Positions 1 to 8,256 of a stretch of 24,781 nucleotides of DNA are shown in pieces. This stretch comes from GWE2-40-63 sp050251815 (lineage in GTDB: Bacteria > Bacteroidota > Bacteroidia > Bacteroidales > SZUA-534): assembly GCA_050251815.1 (NCBI GenBank), contig JBFWMB010000060.1, positions 1 through 24,781 on the forward strand, in the 5' to 3' direction. The notes under the pieces are model-generated. The model made no database searches. It was given only the letters and a program-made list of their open reading frames with translations, and was not told the origin of the DNA. Position 1 is the stretch's first letter. Each line of letters starts with the position of its first letter. Made by a program: the position numbers and the translations under genes.

Positions 1-697
1 TATCATCGGGATAACTCAATAAAACATCGCTGGCAATATTAATCGACGAAATGGGCGTTTTGAATTCATGAGTCATATTATTGATGAAATCTTTTTGCAG
101 CTCGGCCAGCAACTTTTGTTTAAAAAAAGCGAAAATGGTGTAGGTGAAAAAGAATACGATAATTAAAACAATAAACGAGAGCAGAAACCATAAACGCATT
201 TGTTTAATTAAATACACATTTTTACCCGAAATATTGATAATGAAATAATATACCAGTTCATGATTGTCGAATGGTTTACAAAAATTCAAATTACCGTTGT
301 CTGGCAGTTTATCGCCCGATGCAGAAAACCGTCCCAGGTATTCCAGATCAAGCGCATTGCAATTGTATGTGGCTACTTCGTATTCAATATGAATGTGCTG
401 CTTGTTAAAATTTGCCGGTATGAGGTGTTCCAGATTTTTTTGATTGTATTCGCACGATACATCGACCATATAGCAGGTTTCTGATAATTGTTCCACCGGA
501 TTCAAGTCGTTGGGAAGGCAGGAATGCAGCATATTCATTTCGGAAGCAATGTTTTTTAAAGCCAGCCAGATAGCATTATCAAGTTTTTCCTGTTGCATCT
601 GCCAGGTGGTTAAAAGCCAGTAACCTTGAATAATAACAATCCCTACCAAAGCCAATACACCTAAAATAATGGTATGTCTAATTTGTCTGACTTTCAC
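1..697 (-). CDS. Sensor histidine kinase, N-terminal part (cut by window edge)
   Basis: This is the start of a two-component sensor kinase that would autophosphorylate a histidine and pass the phosphate to a response regulator. I translated it by hand from a GTG at 697. An in-frame TAA lies directly upstream, so translation cannot begin earlier. Residues about 9-32 form a first membrane segment. Residues about 33-162 form a periplasmic sensor region with five cysteines (near 60, 75, 82, 113 and 140). Residues about 167-192 are a second membrane segment. A HisKA H-box follows, with the motif NNMTHEFKTP and phospho-acceptor H210 (codon at 68-70). The ATPase domain lies beyond base 1. The start is 33 bases downstream of the DMT transporter gene on the same strand, so co-transcription is likely. 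No partner regulator is visible. The identity as a histidine kinase is secure; the signal sensed is unknown. Confidence 0.9.
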   Translation of the reverse strand, partial: MKVRQIRHTIILGVLALVGIVIIQGYWLLTTWQMQQEKLDNAIWLALKNIASEMNMLHSCLPNDLNPVEQLSETCYMVDVSCEYNQKNLEHLIPANFNKQHIHIEYEVATYNCNALDLEYLGRFSASGDKLPDNGNLNFCKPFDNHELVYYFIINISGKNVYLIKQMRLWFLLSFIVLIIVFFFTYTIFAFFKQKLLAELQKDFINNMTHEFKTPISSINIASDVLLSYPDD

Positions 698-730
698 TTA
701 TTCTCAATTTTATGTTTCCTAAATATTGAA

Positions 731-1684
731 CTAAATGGGGCGGTTTGGATTTTTTATTTTATACCAAATCTTTTTGGGAACGCTACCGCGAAAATTAATT
801 TTAACTATAGCATAAACCAGTAGCGAAGCGCTTAACCATTGTATGGTTGATAATTGGGTGTTATTTATTATATAATCGAAAACAATAGCCGAAAGCGGGA
901 AAAGCAATTCCAAAATTACCGAAACTATGGCACGAACCTGACGTAATCCGTAGTAATACAAAAAAATAGCACCACTTCCGGTGGTTATACCAATAATAAG
1001 AAAAATAATTCCATTTTCGGGTGTTATAAATGAAAACTGTCCCATTTTTCGGGTAAACAAAACCCACACAATCATGATTAGCGACGTAAAACCATAGCGA
1101 TAAAAGGTAACTGTTTGAAAAGGATAGCGGTTGAGCACCATTTTGCTTAAAACGGTTGAGCTCCCGAAACACAGTGCAGCCAATAGTGCAAACAAAGCTG
1201 CTAAAATTGAGTTCTTATCGCTTGCAATATTTGGAACTTCGAATTTAAAAGTCAAAAAATATCCTGCAATTACGGCTACTAATGCCCAAAGCAAAAAACG
1301 TCGGGTAATTTTTTCTTTTAATAAGATACCGGCAAGTAATATCGCAAAAACGGGCTGAAGTTTCTGCAAAAGTACCACAACACTAAGTTGTTGGAAATTT
1401 ACCAAAAATAAAGCTTTAACAATGGCCAGGGTTCCAAGAGAACCTCCTGTGGCAGCAATGGCAATTAAAACCGCTATATCGTTTCGGTTAAAGTGTTTCA
1501 AATAGGCGTATTCGCTGTGCAAGAAAAAATTCATCAATAAAAATGGCAACACATGCAATACCATTACAACAAAACCCACATTAAGATTATATAGGCGTGG
1601 AGTTAAAACCACCCCATCGAGTCCCCACAAAACAGCTGCAAAAGCAATGGCTGCCCCCCCTCCAATGGATTTATTCTTAAACAT
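731..1684 (-). CDS. EamA/DMT-family transporter
   Basis: This 317-residue integral membrane protein has about ten hydrophobic segments. They fall into two similar halves of about 140 residues, the usual layout of the drug/metabolite transporter (EamA) superfamily. The early segment AAVLWGLDGVVLTP and the mid-protein segment ALCFGSSTVLSKMVL match the starts of the two EamA repeats. Such proteins move small metabolites, amino acids or drugs across the inner membrane. The substrate cannot be read from the sequence. The tail is short and basic. The gene lies 21 bases after the helicase gene and 33 bases before the histidine kinase gene, so the three probably form one minus-strand unit. Nothing suggests truncation. 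An ATG start at 1684 fits the first membrane helix. Confidence 0.88.
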   Translation of the reverse strand: MFKNKSIGGGAAIAFAAVLWGLDGVVLTPRLYNLNVGFVVMVLHVLPFLLMNFFLHSEYAYLKHFNRNDIAVLIAIAATGGSLGTLAIVKALFLVNFQQLSVVVLLQKLQPVFAILLAGILLKEKITRRFLLWALVAVIAGYFLTFKFEVPNIASDKNSILAALFALLAALCFGSSTVLSKMVLNRYPFQTVTFYRYGFTSLIMIVWVLFTRKMGQFSFITPENGIIFLIIGITTGSGAIFLYYYGLRQVRAIVSVILELLFPLSAIVFDYIINNTQLSTIQWLSASLLVYAIVKINFRGSVPKKIWYKIKNPNRPI

Positions 1685-1705
1685 CGTCCTTTATCTTATT
1701 TTTAA

Positions 1706-3157
1706 TTATATGTCTTTGTTTTCAATAAAAAATTCATCTTTAAAATTAACCAGATACAAACGTTCCAGCGGCCGTGTAAATGCAGTGTAAAGCCAACGCA
1801 AATATTCAACATTCAACATATCGTCGGTTAACCAACCCTGATCCAAAAACACCGCTTTCCATTGTCCACCCTGAGCTTTATGGCAGGTTATGGCATAACT
1901 GAATTTTACCTGTAACGCATTAAAGAAAGGATTCTCCTTTACCTGTTTTATTTTATCGCGTTTGGTTCGCAAATGGGCATAATCTTCCATTACGGCCAAA
2001 AACAATTGTTGGTTTTGCTCATAAGTTAGCGATGCTGTTTCGGATGATAAGGTATCGAGCATTACCCAGCAATCAATCTCCAGATTTTCGTAATCAAGAA
2101 AACGAACCGACACATCGGCAAAACGGAATCCATAAATTTCGCTATACTTTCTAATCCGGGTTACTTCAACAATGTCGCCATTAGCAATAAAATCTGTTGC
2201 TTCCTGTTCAGCCTGAGACAGCCAAAAATAATTGTTCTTAACAACCATCAAATAATCACCGATACTCAATTCATCTTCGCGCCAAAGAATGGTTCGGCGA
2301 ATTCCCTCGTTAAAGCGGTTGGCCCGTTTGTTCGAACGACAAATTATCATGTTATTATCCATACCAAATTTGTTGTAACTATTATCAATTTCTTCAATCA
2401 AATCGGCACCTCCAATACGTCGCACATCGGTAAAGCCATTTAAACTAATGCTTGGAAATCCGTTTTTCTGTGCGGCAATTTGATTTCTTATAATAGTTGC
2501 ATTCTTTAAAATTCCCGAATGGAGCGATTGCCTGACCACTTGTTTCAATTCACACGCTTCCACAATAAAACCCATAGCATCAATAACCTTTGTATCGAGA
2601 GCCGGACTCACATCGAGGCCCACGGGTGGCAACTGCGCTGTGTCGCCCACCAAAATCAATTTACATGCTGTTCCGCTGTAGACGTATTCAAACAAATCGT
2701 CGAGCAGTCGCCCACTACCAAAAACGGAATAATCGGACGAAGCATTGGCAATCATTGAGGCTTCATCAACAATAAATAAGGTATTGCGATGCAGGTTTTT
2801 ATCCAAACTAAACTCTGCATAACCCTCTTTAAGGGATTTTTGCCGGTAAATTTTTTTATGAATGGTAGATGCGGGTTTGTTGGCATACCCCGACAAAACC
2901 TTGGCAGAACGCCCTGTTGGTGCCAATAAAACCGCTTTGAGCTTTAAATCGGCTAAGCTTTTTACCAGAGCGCTAATTACGGTAGTTTTTCCGGTACCGG
3001 CATAGCCTTTTACCAAAAAGGTTTTATCGTTTACAGCTCTCGGATCGGAAAACTCCCAAATAAAATCGGCTAACTTTTCCAACAGTACTTGCTGATCGCC
3101 GGTTGGTTCGTGTTTTAAGTTACTCGATAAAAGCTTTATGATATGATTTTTTACCAT
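1706..3157 (-). CDS. RecD-like ATP-dependent DNA helicase (AAA_30 / UvrD_C_2)
   Basis: This superfamily 1 helicase would use ATP to unwind or translocate on DNA in the cytoplasm. From ATG 3157 the protein has 483 residues. Visible motifs in order are: Walker A GYAGTGKT (51-58); motif Ia LLAPTGRSAKVL (about 77-88); Walker B/motif II FIVDEAS (128-134); motif III VGDTAQLPPVG; then, near the C terminus, YAITCHKAQGGQW and WLYTAFTR, which are motifs V/VI of the UvrD_C_2 part of RecD-like helicases. It is shorter than full RecD2 (about 700 residues) and lacks its N-terminal helix-hairpin-helix extension. This matches the stand-alone AAA_30 helicases common in Bacteroidota. The frame is also open upstream to a TTG at 3181, but the ATG is the more natural start. 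It is first in a probable operon with the DMT transporter and the kinase. Confidence 0.9.
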   Translation of the reverse strand: MVKNHIIKLLSSNLKHEPTGDQQVLLEKLADFIWEFSDPRAVNDKTFLVKGYAGTGKTTVISALVKSLADLKLKAVLLAPTGRSAKVLSGYANKPASTIHKKIYRQKSLKEGYAEFSLDKNLHRNTLFIVDEASMIANASSDYSVFGSGRLLDDLFEYVYSGTACKLILVGDTAQLPPVGLDVSPALDTKVIDAMGFIVEACELKQVVRQSLHSGILKNATIIRNQIAAQKNGFPSISLNGFTDVRRIGGADLIEEIDNSYNKFGMDNNMIICRSNKRANRFNEGIRRTILWREDELSIGDYLMVVKNNYFWLSQAEQEATDFIANGDIVEVTRIRKYSEIYGFRFADVSVRFLDYENLEIDCWVMLDTLSSETASLTYEQNQQLFLAVMEDYAHLRTKRDKIKQVKENPFFNALQVKFSYAITCHKAQGGQWKAVFLDQGWLTDDMLNVEYLRWLYTAFTRPLERLYLVNFKDEFFIENKDI

Positions 3158-3184
3158 TACTACAGGAAAATTCCAAAACAAGAA

Positions 3185-3213
3185 TTGCTAAACTAAAATT
3201 ATTTTTAAATTTG
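3185..3213 (+). promoter_or_regulatory. Candidate sigma-ABfr-type promoter for the 3349 operon
   Basis: A TTG (3185-3187) lies 18 bases before TAAATTTG (3206-3213), a full match to the Bacteroidota -7 consensus TAnnTTTG. Transcription would begin near 3220 and leave a leader of about 130 bases before ATG 3349. The -33 element is minimal, so confidence is moderate. Confidence 0.5.
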
Positions 3214-3241
3214 CATCCAAACTTACAAAATTGTTTGGATG
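3214..3241. repeat. Perfect 9-bp inverted repeat next to the promoter
   Basis: CATCCAAAC (3214-3222) and GTTTGGATG (3233-3241) are exact reverse complements separated by 10 bases, with TTTT following. It begins at the end of the -7 box. It could be an operator or, if transcription starts earlier, a small hairpin. The role is unknown. Confidence 0.5.
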
Positions 3242-3348
3242 TTTTATGGAAATACAATTTTCTGAACTCCTATAGGTTGATTACCGAAATTGAAATCAAT
3301 TTAACTATTTCTCGCTTAAGGGATAAAAAATAATTAAAAAAAAACACA

Positions 3349-3966
3349 ATGAAAAAAGGTCTTATTCAGATTGCTCTTGGAATTTTAATTGTTGTAATGT
3401 TCTATTTATTAGTTGATAGTATCGCAGAACCCATTCGTTTTAAGAAAGAACAAACACATCGTTACAACATAGTAATTCAAAACCTTAAAGACATACGTAC
3501 CGCTCAAATGGCTTACAAAGATGTTTATGGTGAGTTTACCGGCAGTTTTGACACATTGGAAAACTTTGTAAAATACGACTCGCTTCCTTTGGTATTTAAA
3601 AAAGGTGAGATACCTGAAGAATTGTTGGGCCAAATTTCAGAGAGAGAAGCTATTGAAAAGCGTATGATTATTCGTGATACTATTCGTATTAATGTGATGG
3701 ATTCAATTTTTCCGGATAATTACAGGATTGATTCCTTACGCTACATTCCGTTTACCGGAGGCCATACATTTACCATGAAAGCCGGTGAAGTGGTTACCGG
3801 ATCAAAGCTCAAAGTAAAAGTTTTTGAAGCTAAAGCACCTAGTAAATATATTTTACGAGGACTTGATGAGCAAATGATAATAAATTTGAATGATGGTTTG
3901 GAATATCCGGGACTTAAAGTAGGTTCACTTACTGAAGCAAACAATGCAGCAGGGAACTGGGAATAA
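3349..3966 (+). CDS. Conserved hypothetical protein with single N-terminal membrane anchor
   Basis: I do not recognise a named family. The 205-residue protein begins MKKG, followed by one hydrophobic helix (about residues 4-23). A charged stretch comes next, and then IRTAQMAYKDVYGEFTGS (about 49-66), a pattern that resembles the region after the long N-terminal helix of pilins and pseudopilins. There is no clear prepilin peptidase motif (G before F at the start of the helix), so membership of that family is only a resemblance. The remainder looks soluble and rich in beta-strand-forming residues, and would face the periplasm. It is followed after 18 bases by the DUF3822 gene, then rsmD and an AEC permease, so it is probably the first gene of that operon. 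An A-rich stretch precedes the ATG. Confidence 0.75.
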   Translation: MKKGLIQIALGILIVVMFYLLVDSIAEPIRFKKEQTHRYNIVIQNLKDIRTAQMAYKDVYGEFTGSFDTLENFVKYDSLPLVFKKGEIPEELLGQISEREAIEKRMIIRDTIRINVMDSIFPDNYRIDSLRYIPFTGGHTFTMKAGEVVTGSKLKVKVFEAKAPSKYILRGLDEQMIINLNDGLEYPGLKVGSLTEANNAAGNWE

Positions 3967-3984
3967 CTCTAAATACAATGTACT

Positions 3985-4842
3985 TTGATAGAAAATATTA
4001 GTTTTACCGACAAATCATTTAGCATTACTAATATAAGCAATTATCATATGTCCCTTCAGGTGTCCCTGAAGGGATTTTCTTTTTGTGTGCTCGATCGGCA
4101 AAAGAATAAATTCATTGCTTTTGGACATTACTCGTACAGTAAAATCACCTCGTATCGAATACTATTGAACGAAGTAAAATTAGTTATGCAAGGTAATGAA
4201 GTTTTAAACCAAAATTACCAACATGTAAAACTATTGTTTGCTTCGCCAAAATTCTCATTAATTCCAGGGCCGTTATTCGATCCCGATAAGCTCGAATCGC
4301 TGTTTAAATTTAATCACACTTTAGCTACCGATGAGCGCTTACTCAGTAATTTTATTTTTGCCAATGGATCGTATGTGGTTTACACCATTCCAAAATTACT
4401 GGTGGACTGGTTTAAAGATTATTTTCCAACCATAAAGTTTTATCACCAATCGTGTCCCTTAACTGAGGAACTTTTGCTGAAAAATAAATTGGGAAATACA
4501 CAAACGCTAGTTTATATAAATATGTATGCCGACTTTTTCGATTTTGTATTACTCGAAAAAGGCATGCTCAAACTCTACAACTCGTTTGCATACAAAACCG
4601 ACAGCGATTTTCAGTATTTTGTTTTAAATGTTTACGATCAATTGAAACTATCGCCCACGGAAGTTTCTGCTCTAATTTGCGGTGTAATACAAAAAAATGA
4701 TCCAAAAATTGAGATAGTTAAAAAATACATTAAAAACCTGGAGTATCTTAATAAGCCTTATCATTTTGATTACAGTTTTGGTTTTGACGAATTGCCCGGT
4801 CACTATTTCACCAACATGATAAACTTATACCAATGCGGATAA
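3985..4842 (+). CDS. DUF3822 family protein
   Basis: This 285-residue protein of unknown biochemical role resembles the Bacteroidota DUF3822 family, which is typically encoded just before rsmD, as here. The fold appears to be of the actin-like ATPase type. That is inference from the alternating beta-strand layout (for example FSFCVLDRQKNKFIAFGHY near residues 31-49, and TLVYINMYADFFDFVLLEKG in the middle). I cannot assign catalytic residues. The start is a TTG at 3985. The nearby ATG at 3979 is in another frame and closes within eight codons. A later start at the internal ATG near residue 22 would also leave most of the first strand. Its last 10 bases overlap the start of rsmD, which suggests translational coupling. 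Confidence 0.8.
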   Translation: MIENISFTDKSFSITNISNYHMSLQVSLKGFSFCVLDRQKNKFIAFGHYSYSKITSYRILLNEVKLVMQGNEVLNQNYQHVKLLFASPKFSLIPGPLFDPDKLESLFKFNHTLATDERLLSNFIFANGSYVVYTIPKLLVDWFKDYFPTIKFYHQSCPLTEELLLKNKLGNTQTLVYINMYADFFDFVLLEKGMLKLYNSFAYKTDSDFQYFVLNVYDQLKLSPTEVSALICGVIQKNDPKIEIVKKYIKNLEYLNKPYHFDYSFGFDELPGHYFTNMINLYQCG

Positions 4843-5378
4843 TTAGCGGCAAATTCAGAAGAAAAAGCATTTTTCCCCCGAAAAACTTTCGGGCCAGACC
4901 CACAACCGACGTGGCCAAAGAAAGCCTATTCAATATCATCGAAAATAATTTTGACATTGAGTCGGTTAAAGTGCTCGATTTATTTGGTGGAACCGGTAGC
5001 ATCAGTTTTGAATTTGCTTCGCGCGAATGTCCACAAATTACTTGTGTTGAGTTAAACTTTCATCACTTTAATTTTATAAAAAATACAGCCAAAGAACTTA
5101 AAATTGAACATCAGCTTTCAGTAATAAAAACGAATGCATTTACTTTTCTGAATTATGTTACTGAAGCTTACGACATTATTTTTGCCGATCCTCCCTACGA
5201 TTTAAAGGAGTTGCCTTTGATTCCCGATTTAATTTTTGCGAAACATATTTTACTACCCGACGGTGTTTTTATTTTAGAACATTCAAAAAATTACAATTTC
5301 TCTAATCATAAACATTTTAAGTATTTAAAAACCTACGGAAGTGTAAATTTCAGTTTCTTTGGCAATTCTGACGAATGA
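4833..5378 (+). CDS. rsmD: 16S rRNA (guanine(966)-N(2))-methyltransferase RsmD
   Basis: RsmD transfers a methyl group from S-adenosylmethionine to N2 of G966 in 16S rRNA during assembly of the small ribosomal subunit. The 181-residue length is normal for the family. Visible signatures are the N-terminal MRIISGKFRRK and RPTTDVAKESLFNII, the SAM-binding motif I LDLFGGTGSISFEFASR (about residues 48-64), and the catalytic/target-binding motif ADPPYD, the DPPY form of the NPPY signature of N-methyltransferases. The gene overlaps the end of the DUF3822 gene by 10 bases and ends 8 bases before the AEC permease gene. It is therefore in the middle of a tightly packed operon. Confidence 0.95.
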   Translation: MRIISGKFRRKSIFPPKNFRARPTTDVAKESLFNIIENNFDIESVKVLDLFGGTGSISFEFASRECPQITCVELNFHHFNFIKNTAKELKIEHQLSVIKTNAFTFLNYVTEAYDIIFADPPYDLKELPLIPDLIFAKHILLPDGVFILEHSKNYNFSNHKHFKYLKTYGSVNFSFFGNSDE

Positions 5379-5386
5379 TTTAACTT

Positions 5387-6337
5387 ATGGGCTTTTCAGA
5401 ATATTTTTATCCGGTGTTTAAAGCGGTTTCCGTAATCTTATCGGTTGCTCTTATCAGTGGAATACTTTTTCGAAAAAAAATTATTACCAATTCCCACATT
5501 GAGGGTTTATCCCACCTTTTGGTAATCATTTTACTGCCTTGTTTAACCTTTTCAAAAATTATTCAGTATTTCAATCCTCAAGAATCGCCCCACTGGTGGA
5601 TGCTCCCCTTAATTGCATTTGCCATGATTGGAACCGGAATGCTATTATCGGGACTTCTTTACATAAAAAAAATTAAGCAAAATAAGAAATACATTGCGTT
5701 GGCTTCACACATGAATGCCAATTATATGGTATTGCCCATAGGACAGTTGGCTTTTGCATCGCAATTCGACCAATTCGCCACATTAACTTTTTTGTTTGTT
5801 TTAGGTGTTAATCCTGCCCTCTGGAGTATTGGAAAATATTTGGTTACCGAGAATAATCAATCGGGGTTTAATTGGAAACAGTTAATTACACCACCTTTTG
5901 CATCGAGTATACTATCAGTTATAATTGTATTAAGCGGATTACACACTTATATTCCCCGTGGAATAATTGAGCCCATCGATTTTATCGGTCAAGCTGCAGT
6001 TCCCTCAGCAACACTGGTTTTAGGCGCAACGCTTGGTTCAATTTCTTTTCGTAAAATCCCCCCTTTGGCCGATGTGCTTAAAGTAACTTCGGTTAAACTT
6101 ATGTTTTTACCTTTATTAACGATTGGCTTGCTGCATACTTTTCAGTTCCAAAACTTAAGTCCGCTTTTGGCCGATTTAATTGTGATACAATCATCGGTAG
6201 CACCGGCAACTCAATTAATTATCCAGGTAAAAAAATATGGGGGTGATTCACAAAACGTGGGTTATATGATGCTTATTAATTACCTGATTTGCCTGTTTAC
6301 CATTCCGGCGTGGTACACTTTATGGAAACTCTTGTAA
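5387..6337 (+). CDS. AEC (auxin efflux carrier) family transporter
   Basis: This 316-residue inner-membrane protein has about ten hydrophobic segments, matching the bacterial AEC/Mem_trans family (PF03547), whose members include malate and other organic-acid transporters. Helpful signatures are HLLVIILLPCLTFSKI near residues 42-57, where AEC proteins carry a conserved proline in a helix break, the mid-protein NANYMVLPIGQLAF, and the second-half QSSVAPATQLIIQVKKYGG near residues 268-286. The substrate is unknown. It follows rsmD by 8 bases, so it is probably expressed from the same transcript and ended by the hairpin at 6340-6384. Confidence 0.88.
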   Translation: MGFSEYFYPVFKAVSVILSVALISGILFRKKIITNSHIEGLSHLLVIILLPCLTFSKIIQYFNPQESPHWWMLPLIAFAMIGTGMLLSGLLYIKKIKQNKKYIALASHMNANYMVLPIGQLAFASQFDQFATLTFLFVLGVNPALWSIGKYLVTENNQSGFNWKQLITPPFASSILSVIIVLSGLHTYIPRGIIEPIDFIGQAAVPSATLVLGATLGSISFRKIPPLADVLKVTSVKLMFLPLLTIGLLHTFQFQNLSPLLADLIVIQSSVAPATQLIIQVKKYGGDSQNVGYMMLINYLICLFTIPAWYTLWKLL

Positions 6338-6339
6338 CG

Positions 6340-6384
6340 AAGGCTAAAAAGTTGGATTCAAACCAATTGAAATTGCCTTTTTTT
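6340..6384 (+). terminator. Candidate rho-independent terminator after the AEC gene
   Basis: AAGGC (6340-6344) pairs with GCCTT (6375-6379), and inside it TTGG (6352-6355) pairs with CCAA (6363-6366). Seven T residues follow (6378-6384). The stem is interrupted by internal loops, so it is weaker than the hairpin after the tRNA genes. Its place three bases after the stop codon fits. Confidence 0.45.
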
Positions 6385-6455
6385 ATGGTCACCTTATTCT
6401 TAAATTTATACCTGTTTACCGATAAATTTATTTTTCAAAAAAAAAGCCTTTAGTG

Positions 6456-6486
6456 CTTGCAGGTATTGAAATTTAGACTATTTTTG
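6456..6486 (+). promoter_or_regulatory. Promoter for the tandem tRNA-Asp genes
   Basis: CTTG (6456-6459), a 19-base spacer and TATTTTTG (6479-6486) match the Bacteroidota -33/-7 pattern (TTTG / TAnnTTTG). Transcription would start near 6492, about 45 bases before the first tRNA. No open frame competes for this region. Confidence 0.65.
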
Positions 6487-6537
6487 CAACGCAATTTTGA
6501 AAAAAGCGGGTTAAAAAACCTAAGTTCTAAAAGTTTT

Positions 6538-6612
6538 GGTGCGGTAGTTCAGTTTGGTTAGAATATCGGCCTGTCACGCCGAGGGTCGCGGGTTCGAGTC
6601 CCGTCCGCACCG
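6538..6612 (+). tRNA. tRNA-Asp (anticodon GTC), copy 1
   Basis: The acceptor stem GGTGCGG pairs with CCGCACC, followed by discriminator G. The D-arm begins GTTCAG. The anticodon loop CCTGTCACG reads GTC, for aspartate. The T-loop GGTTCGAGTCC is canonical. The 3' CCA is not encoded and must be added after transcription. The anticodon begins with G34, which makes this tRNA a normal target of queuosine modification; queE lies elsewhere in this window. Confidence 0.97.
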
Positions 6613-6644
6613 CTTTTTCAAAATGCACGAGTTCTCAATTATTT

Positions 6645-6719
6645 GGTGCGGTAGTTCAGTTTGGTTAGAATATCGGCCTGTCACGCCGAGGGTCGCGGGT
6701 TCGAGTCCCGTCCGCACCG
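6645..6719 (+). tRNA. tRNA-Asp (anticodon GTC), copy 2
   Basis: This gene is identical over its full 75 bases to the first copy, which begins 107 bases upstream. The 32-base spacer and upstream flank are not repeated, so only the tRNA itself is conserved. The strong hairpin at 6727-6753 ends the transcript. CCA is not encoded. The reading frame that seems to begin inside this tRNA is an artefact. Confidence 0.97.
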
Positions 6720-6726
6720 CCACTTT

Positions 6727-6753
6727 AAGGAGCTAAATAGCTCCTTTTTTTTT
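6727..6753 (+). terminator. Rho-independent terminator of the tRNA-Asp transcript
   Basis: AAGGAGCT (6727-6734), loop AAAT and AGCTCCTT (6739-6746) form a perfect 8-bp stem, running into nine T residues (6745-6753). This is a textbook intrinsic terminator, 7 bases after the second tRNA and 21 bases before the first possible ATG of the next gene. Confidence 0.9.
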
Positions 6754-6774
6754 GGGGGGCACACAACCATTTTT

Positions 6775-8256
6775 ATGTTTACGCCATCTGCTGAGTTAGT
6801 CATTTTTGCGAATAAAAAAAAGGGGAAGAATTTGTCAACAATAAAAAAGGGGTATTCGTACACAACATTTCCAGAATCAAACCCAGAAGTTTTAGTTAAT
6901 TTTTTGTTCCATCCGAATTCGGGTGCCAAATTAAAACAACGTTTATTTTTGTTTTTTGGATTACTGGTTACATTTTGGTTACCGTTGAGTAAACAATTTA
7001 TTTCTCCCATTATTATACTTTTTTCAATTACCTGGTTATTTAACCTAAAGCAAATTGAATGGGACATCCTCAAAAACAGGAATAGAACCATTTCATGGTT
7101 ACTGCTATTACCAACTATATATTTCATCATAAATATAATTAGTGCCCTGGTTAGTAATAATAAGCACTATGCACTATTCGATCTTGAAGTAAAACTATCC
7201 TTATTACTTTTTCCACTTATTGTTTTAAGTTCGAGTGAACTTATTTATCGATTTCGACTCTATTTTTTAAAAGTCTTTTTACTTGGAAATTTAGTTGCTC
7301 TGATTATTGACCTGATAGTTGCCACAATTAACTCCATACATTTTCACGAGGGTAGTTTTCAATTTTTACCGGCCATCAATGAGGCTTTTAACAATCAATC
7401 ATTTTTTCTTTTAATTGGCAATCGCTTATCCCATTTTTCATACGTTAAATTTTCGGTGTTTCATCATCCTGCCTATTTTTCCATGTTCCTGAATTTAGGC
7501 GTGGTAATTTCCTACTATTTTTTTAAAACAACTATCGAGCGAAAACACAAAGTTTTTTATTTGGGTTTAATCCTGATATTTTACCTGGGTATTTATTTGC
7601 TTTCCACGCGCAGTGGTTTACTTGCATTATTTACTACGCTTGTAGCACTCACGGTGATTGAGTTTTCAAAAAAATCAAATTATGTGCTTGTATTTCTTCT
7701 TTCGTTCTCGCTAAACTATGGTTTATACAAAGCCATTACCGTATCTAAAATAAAAGATAATGTGAAAGAAATAGCTGAGCTTTCGACCCAAAATGACAGT
7801 GGTCCGAAATCAGGAAAACCGGTAAAATATCGTGATACCCGTTTAAACATTTGGGATGCATCGCTGAAGCAAATAAAACAAAATTTTTGGTTTGGTGTTG
7901 GCAATGGCGATGTTAAACACGCTTTGATTCAACAATACAAATCGAATAACTTTTTACCCGGTGTACAAAAGCGTTTAAACACCCACAATCAGTACCTCGA
8001 GACGCAATTATCGGGTGGAATTATTTCAACACTTATATTATTGGCCATGTTAATTCTTGGCCTGATTCATGCCTTTAAGGAGAACAAGCTTATTTTTGGA
8101 TTTCTAATTTGTGTGGTAGGTTTTAACTTTTTATTCGAATCGATGCTTAATACGATGGCCGGAGTAATTTTCTTTTCATTTTTCTACAGTTTTCTTATCC
8201 GATTCAGTCCGCCAAAACTTTCTGTTGTTTTGAATAAATTTGCTAAACAACCTTAA
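6775..8256 (+). CDS. O-antigen ligase / Wzy_C family membrane protein
   Basis: This inner-membrane protein of about 493 residues has some ten to twelve hydrophobic segments and one large polar loop (about residues 335-410). It matches the O-antigen ligase/polymerase superfamily (PF04932), which joins polysaccharide to lipid A or another acceptor at the periplasmic face. Supporting signatures are STRSGLLALFTTLVAL, the loop motif FGVGNGDVKHAL, and THNQYLETQLSGG just before the final helices, which contains the conserved loop histidine of the family. The start is uncertain. ATG 6775 is only 21 bases after the tRNA terminator, leaving little room for a promoter. A TTG at 6832 is a plausible alternative and would keep every membrane segment. 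The 3' end overlaps the convergent S4 gene by 14 bases. Confidence 0.85.
   Translation: MFTPSAELVIFANKKKGKNLSTIKKGYSYTTFPESNPEVLVNFLFHPNSGAKLKQRLFLFFGLLVTFWLPLSKQFISPIIILFSITWLFNLKQIEWDILKNRNRTISWLLLLPTIYFIINIISALVSNNKHYALFDLEVKLSLLLFPLIVLSSSELIYRFRLYFLKVFLLGNLVALIIDLIVATINSIHFHEGSFQFLPAINEAFNNQSFFLLIGNRLSHFSYVKFSVFHHPAYFSMFLNLGVVISYYFFKTTIERKHKVFYLGLILIFYLGIYLLSTRSGLLALFTTLVALTVIEFSKKSNYVLVFLLSFSLNYGLYKAITVSKIKDNVKEIAELSTQNDSGPKSGKPVKYRDTRLNIWDASLKQIKQNFWFGVGNGDVKHALIQQYKSNNFLPGVQKRLNTHNQYLETQLSGGIISTLILLAMLILGLIHAFKENKLIFGFLICVVGFNFLFESMLNTMAGVIFFSFFYSFLIRFSPPKLSVVLNKFAKQP

Noticed and set aside
6661..6774. Protein frame beginning inside the second tRNA-Asp (and a short frame at 6554-6736 across both tRNAs)
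   Set aside because: The first codons are the tRNA and its terminator. Both tRNAs give the same peptide because they are identical in sequence. The real ligase frame begins at or after 6775.
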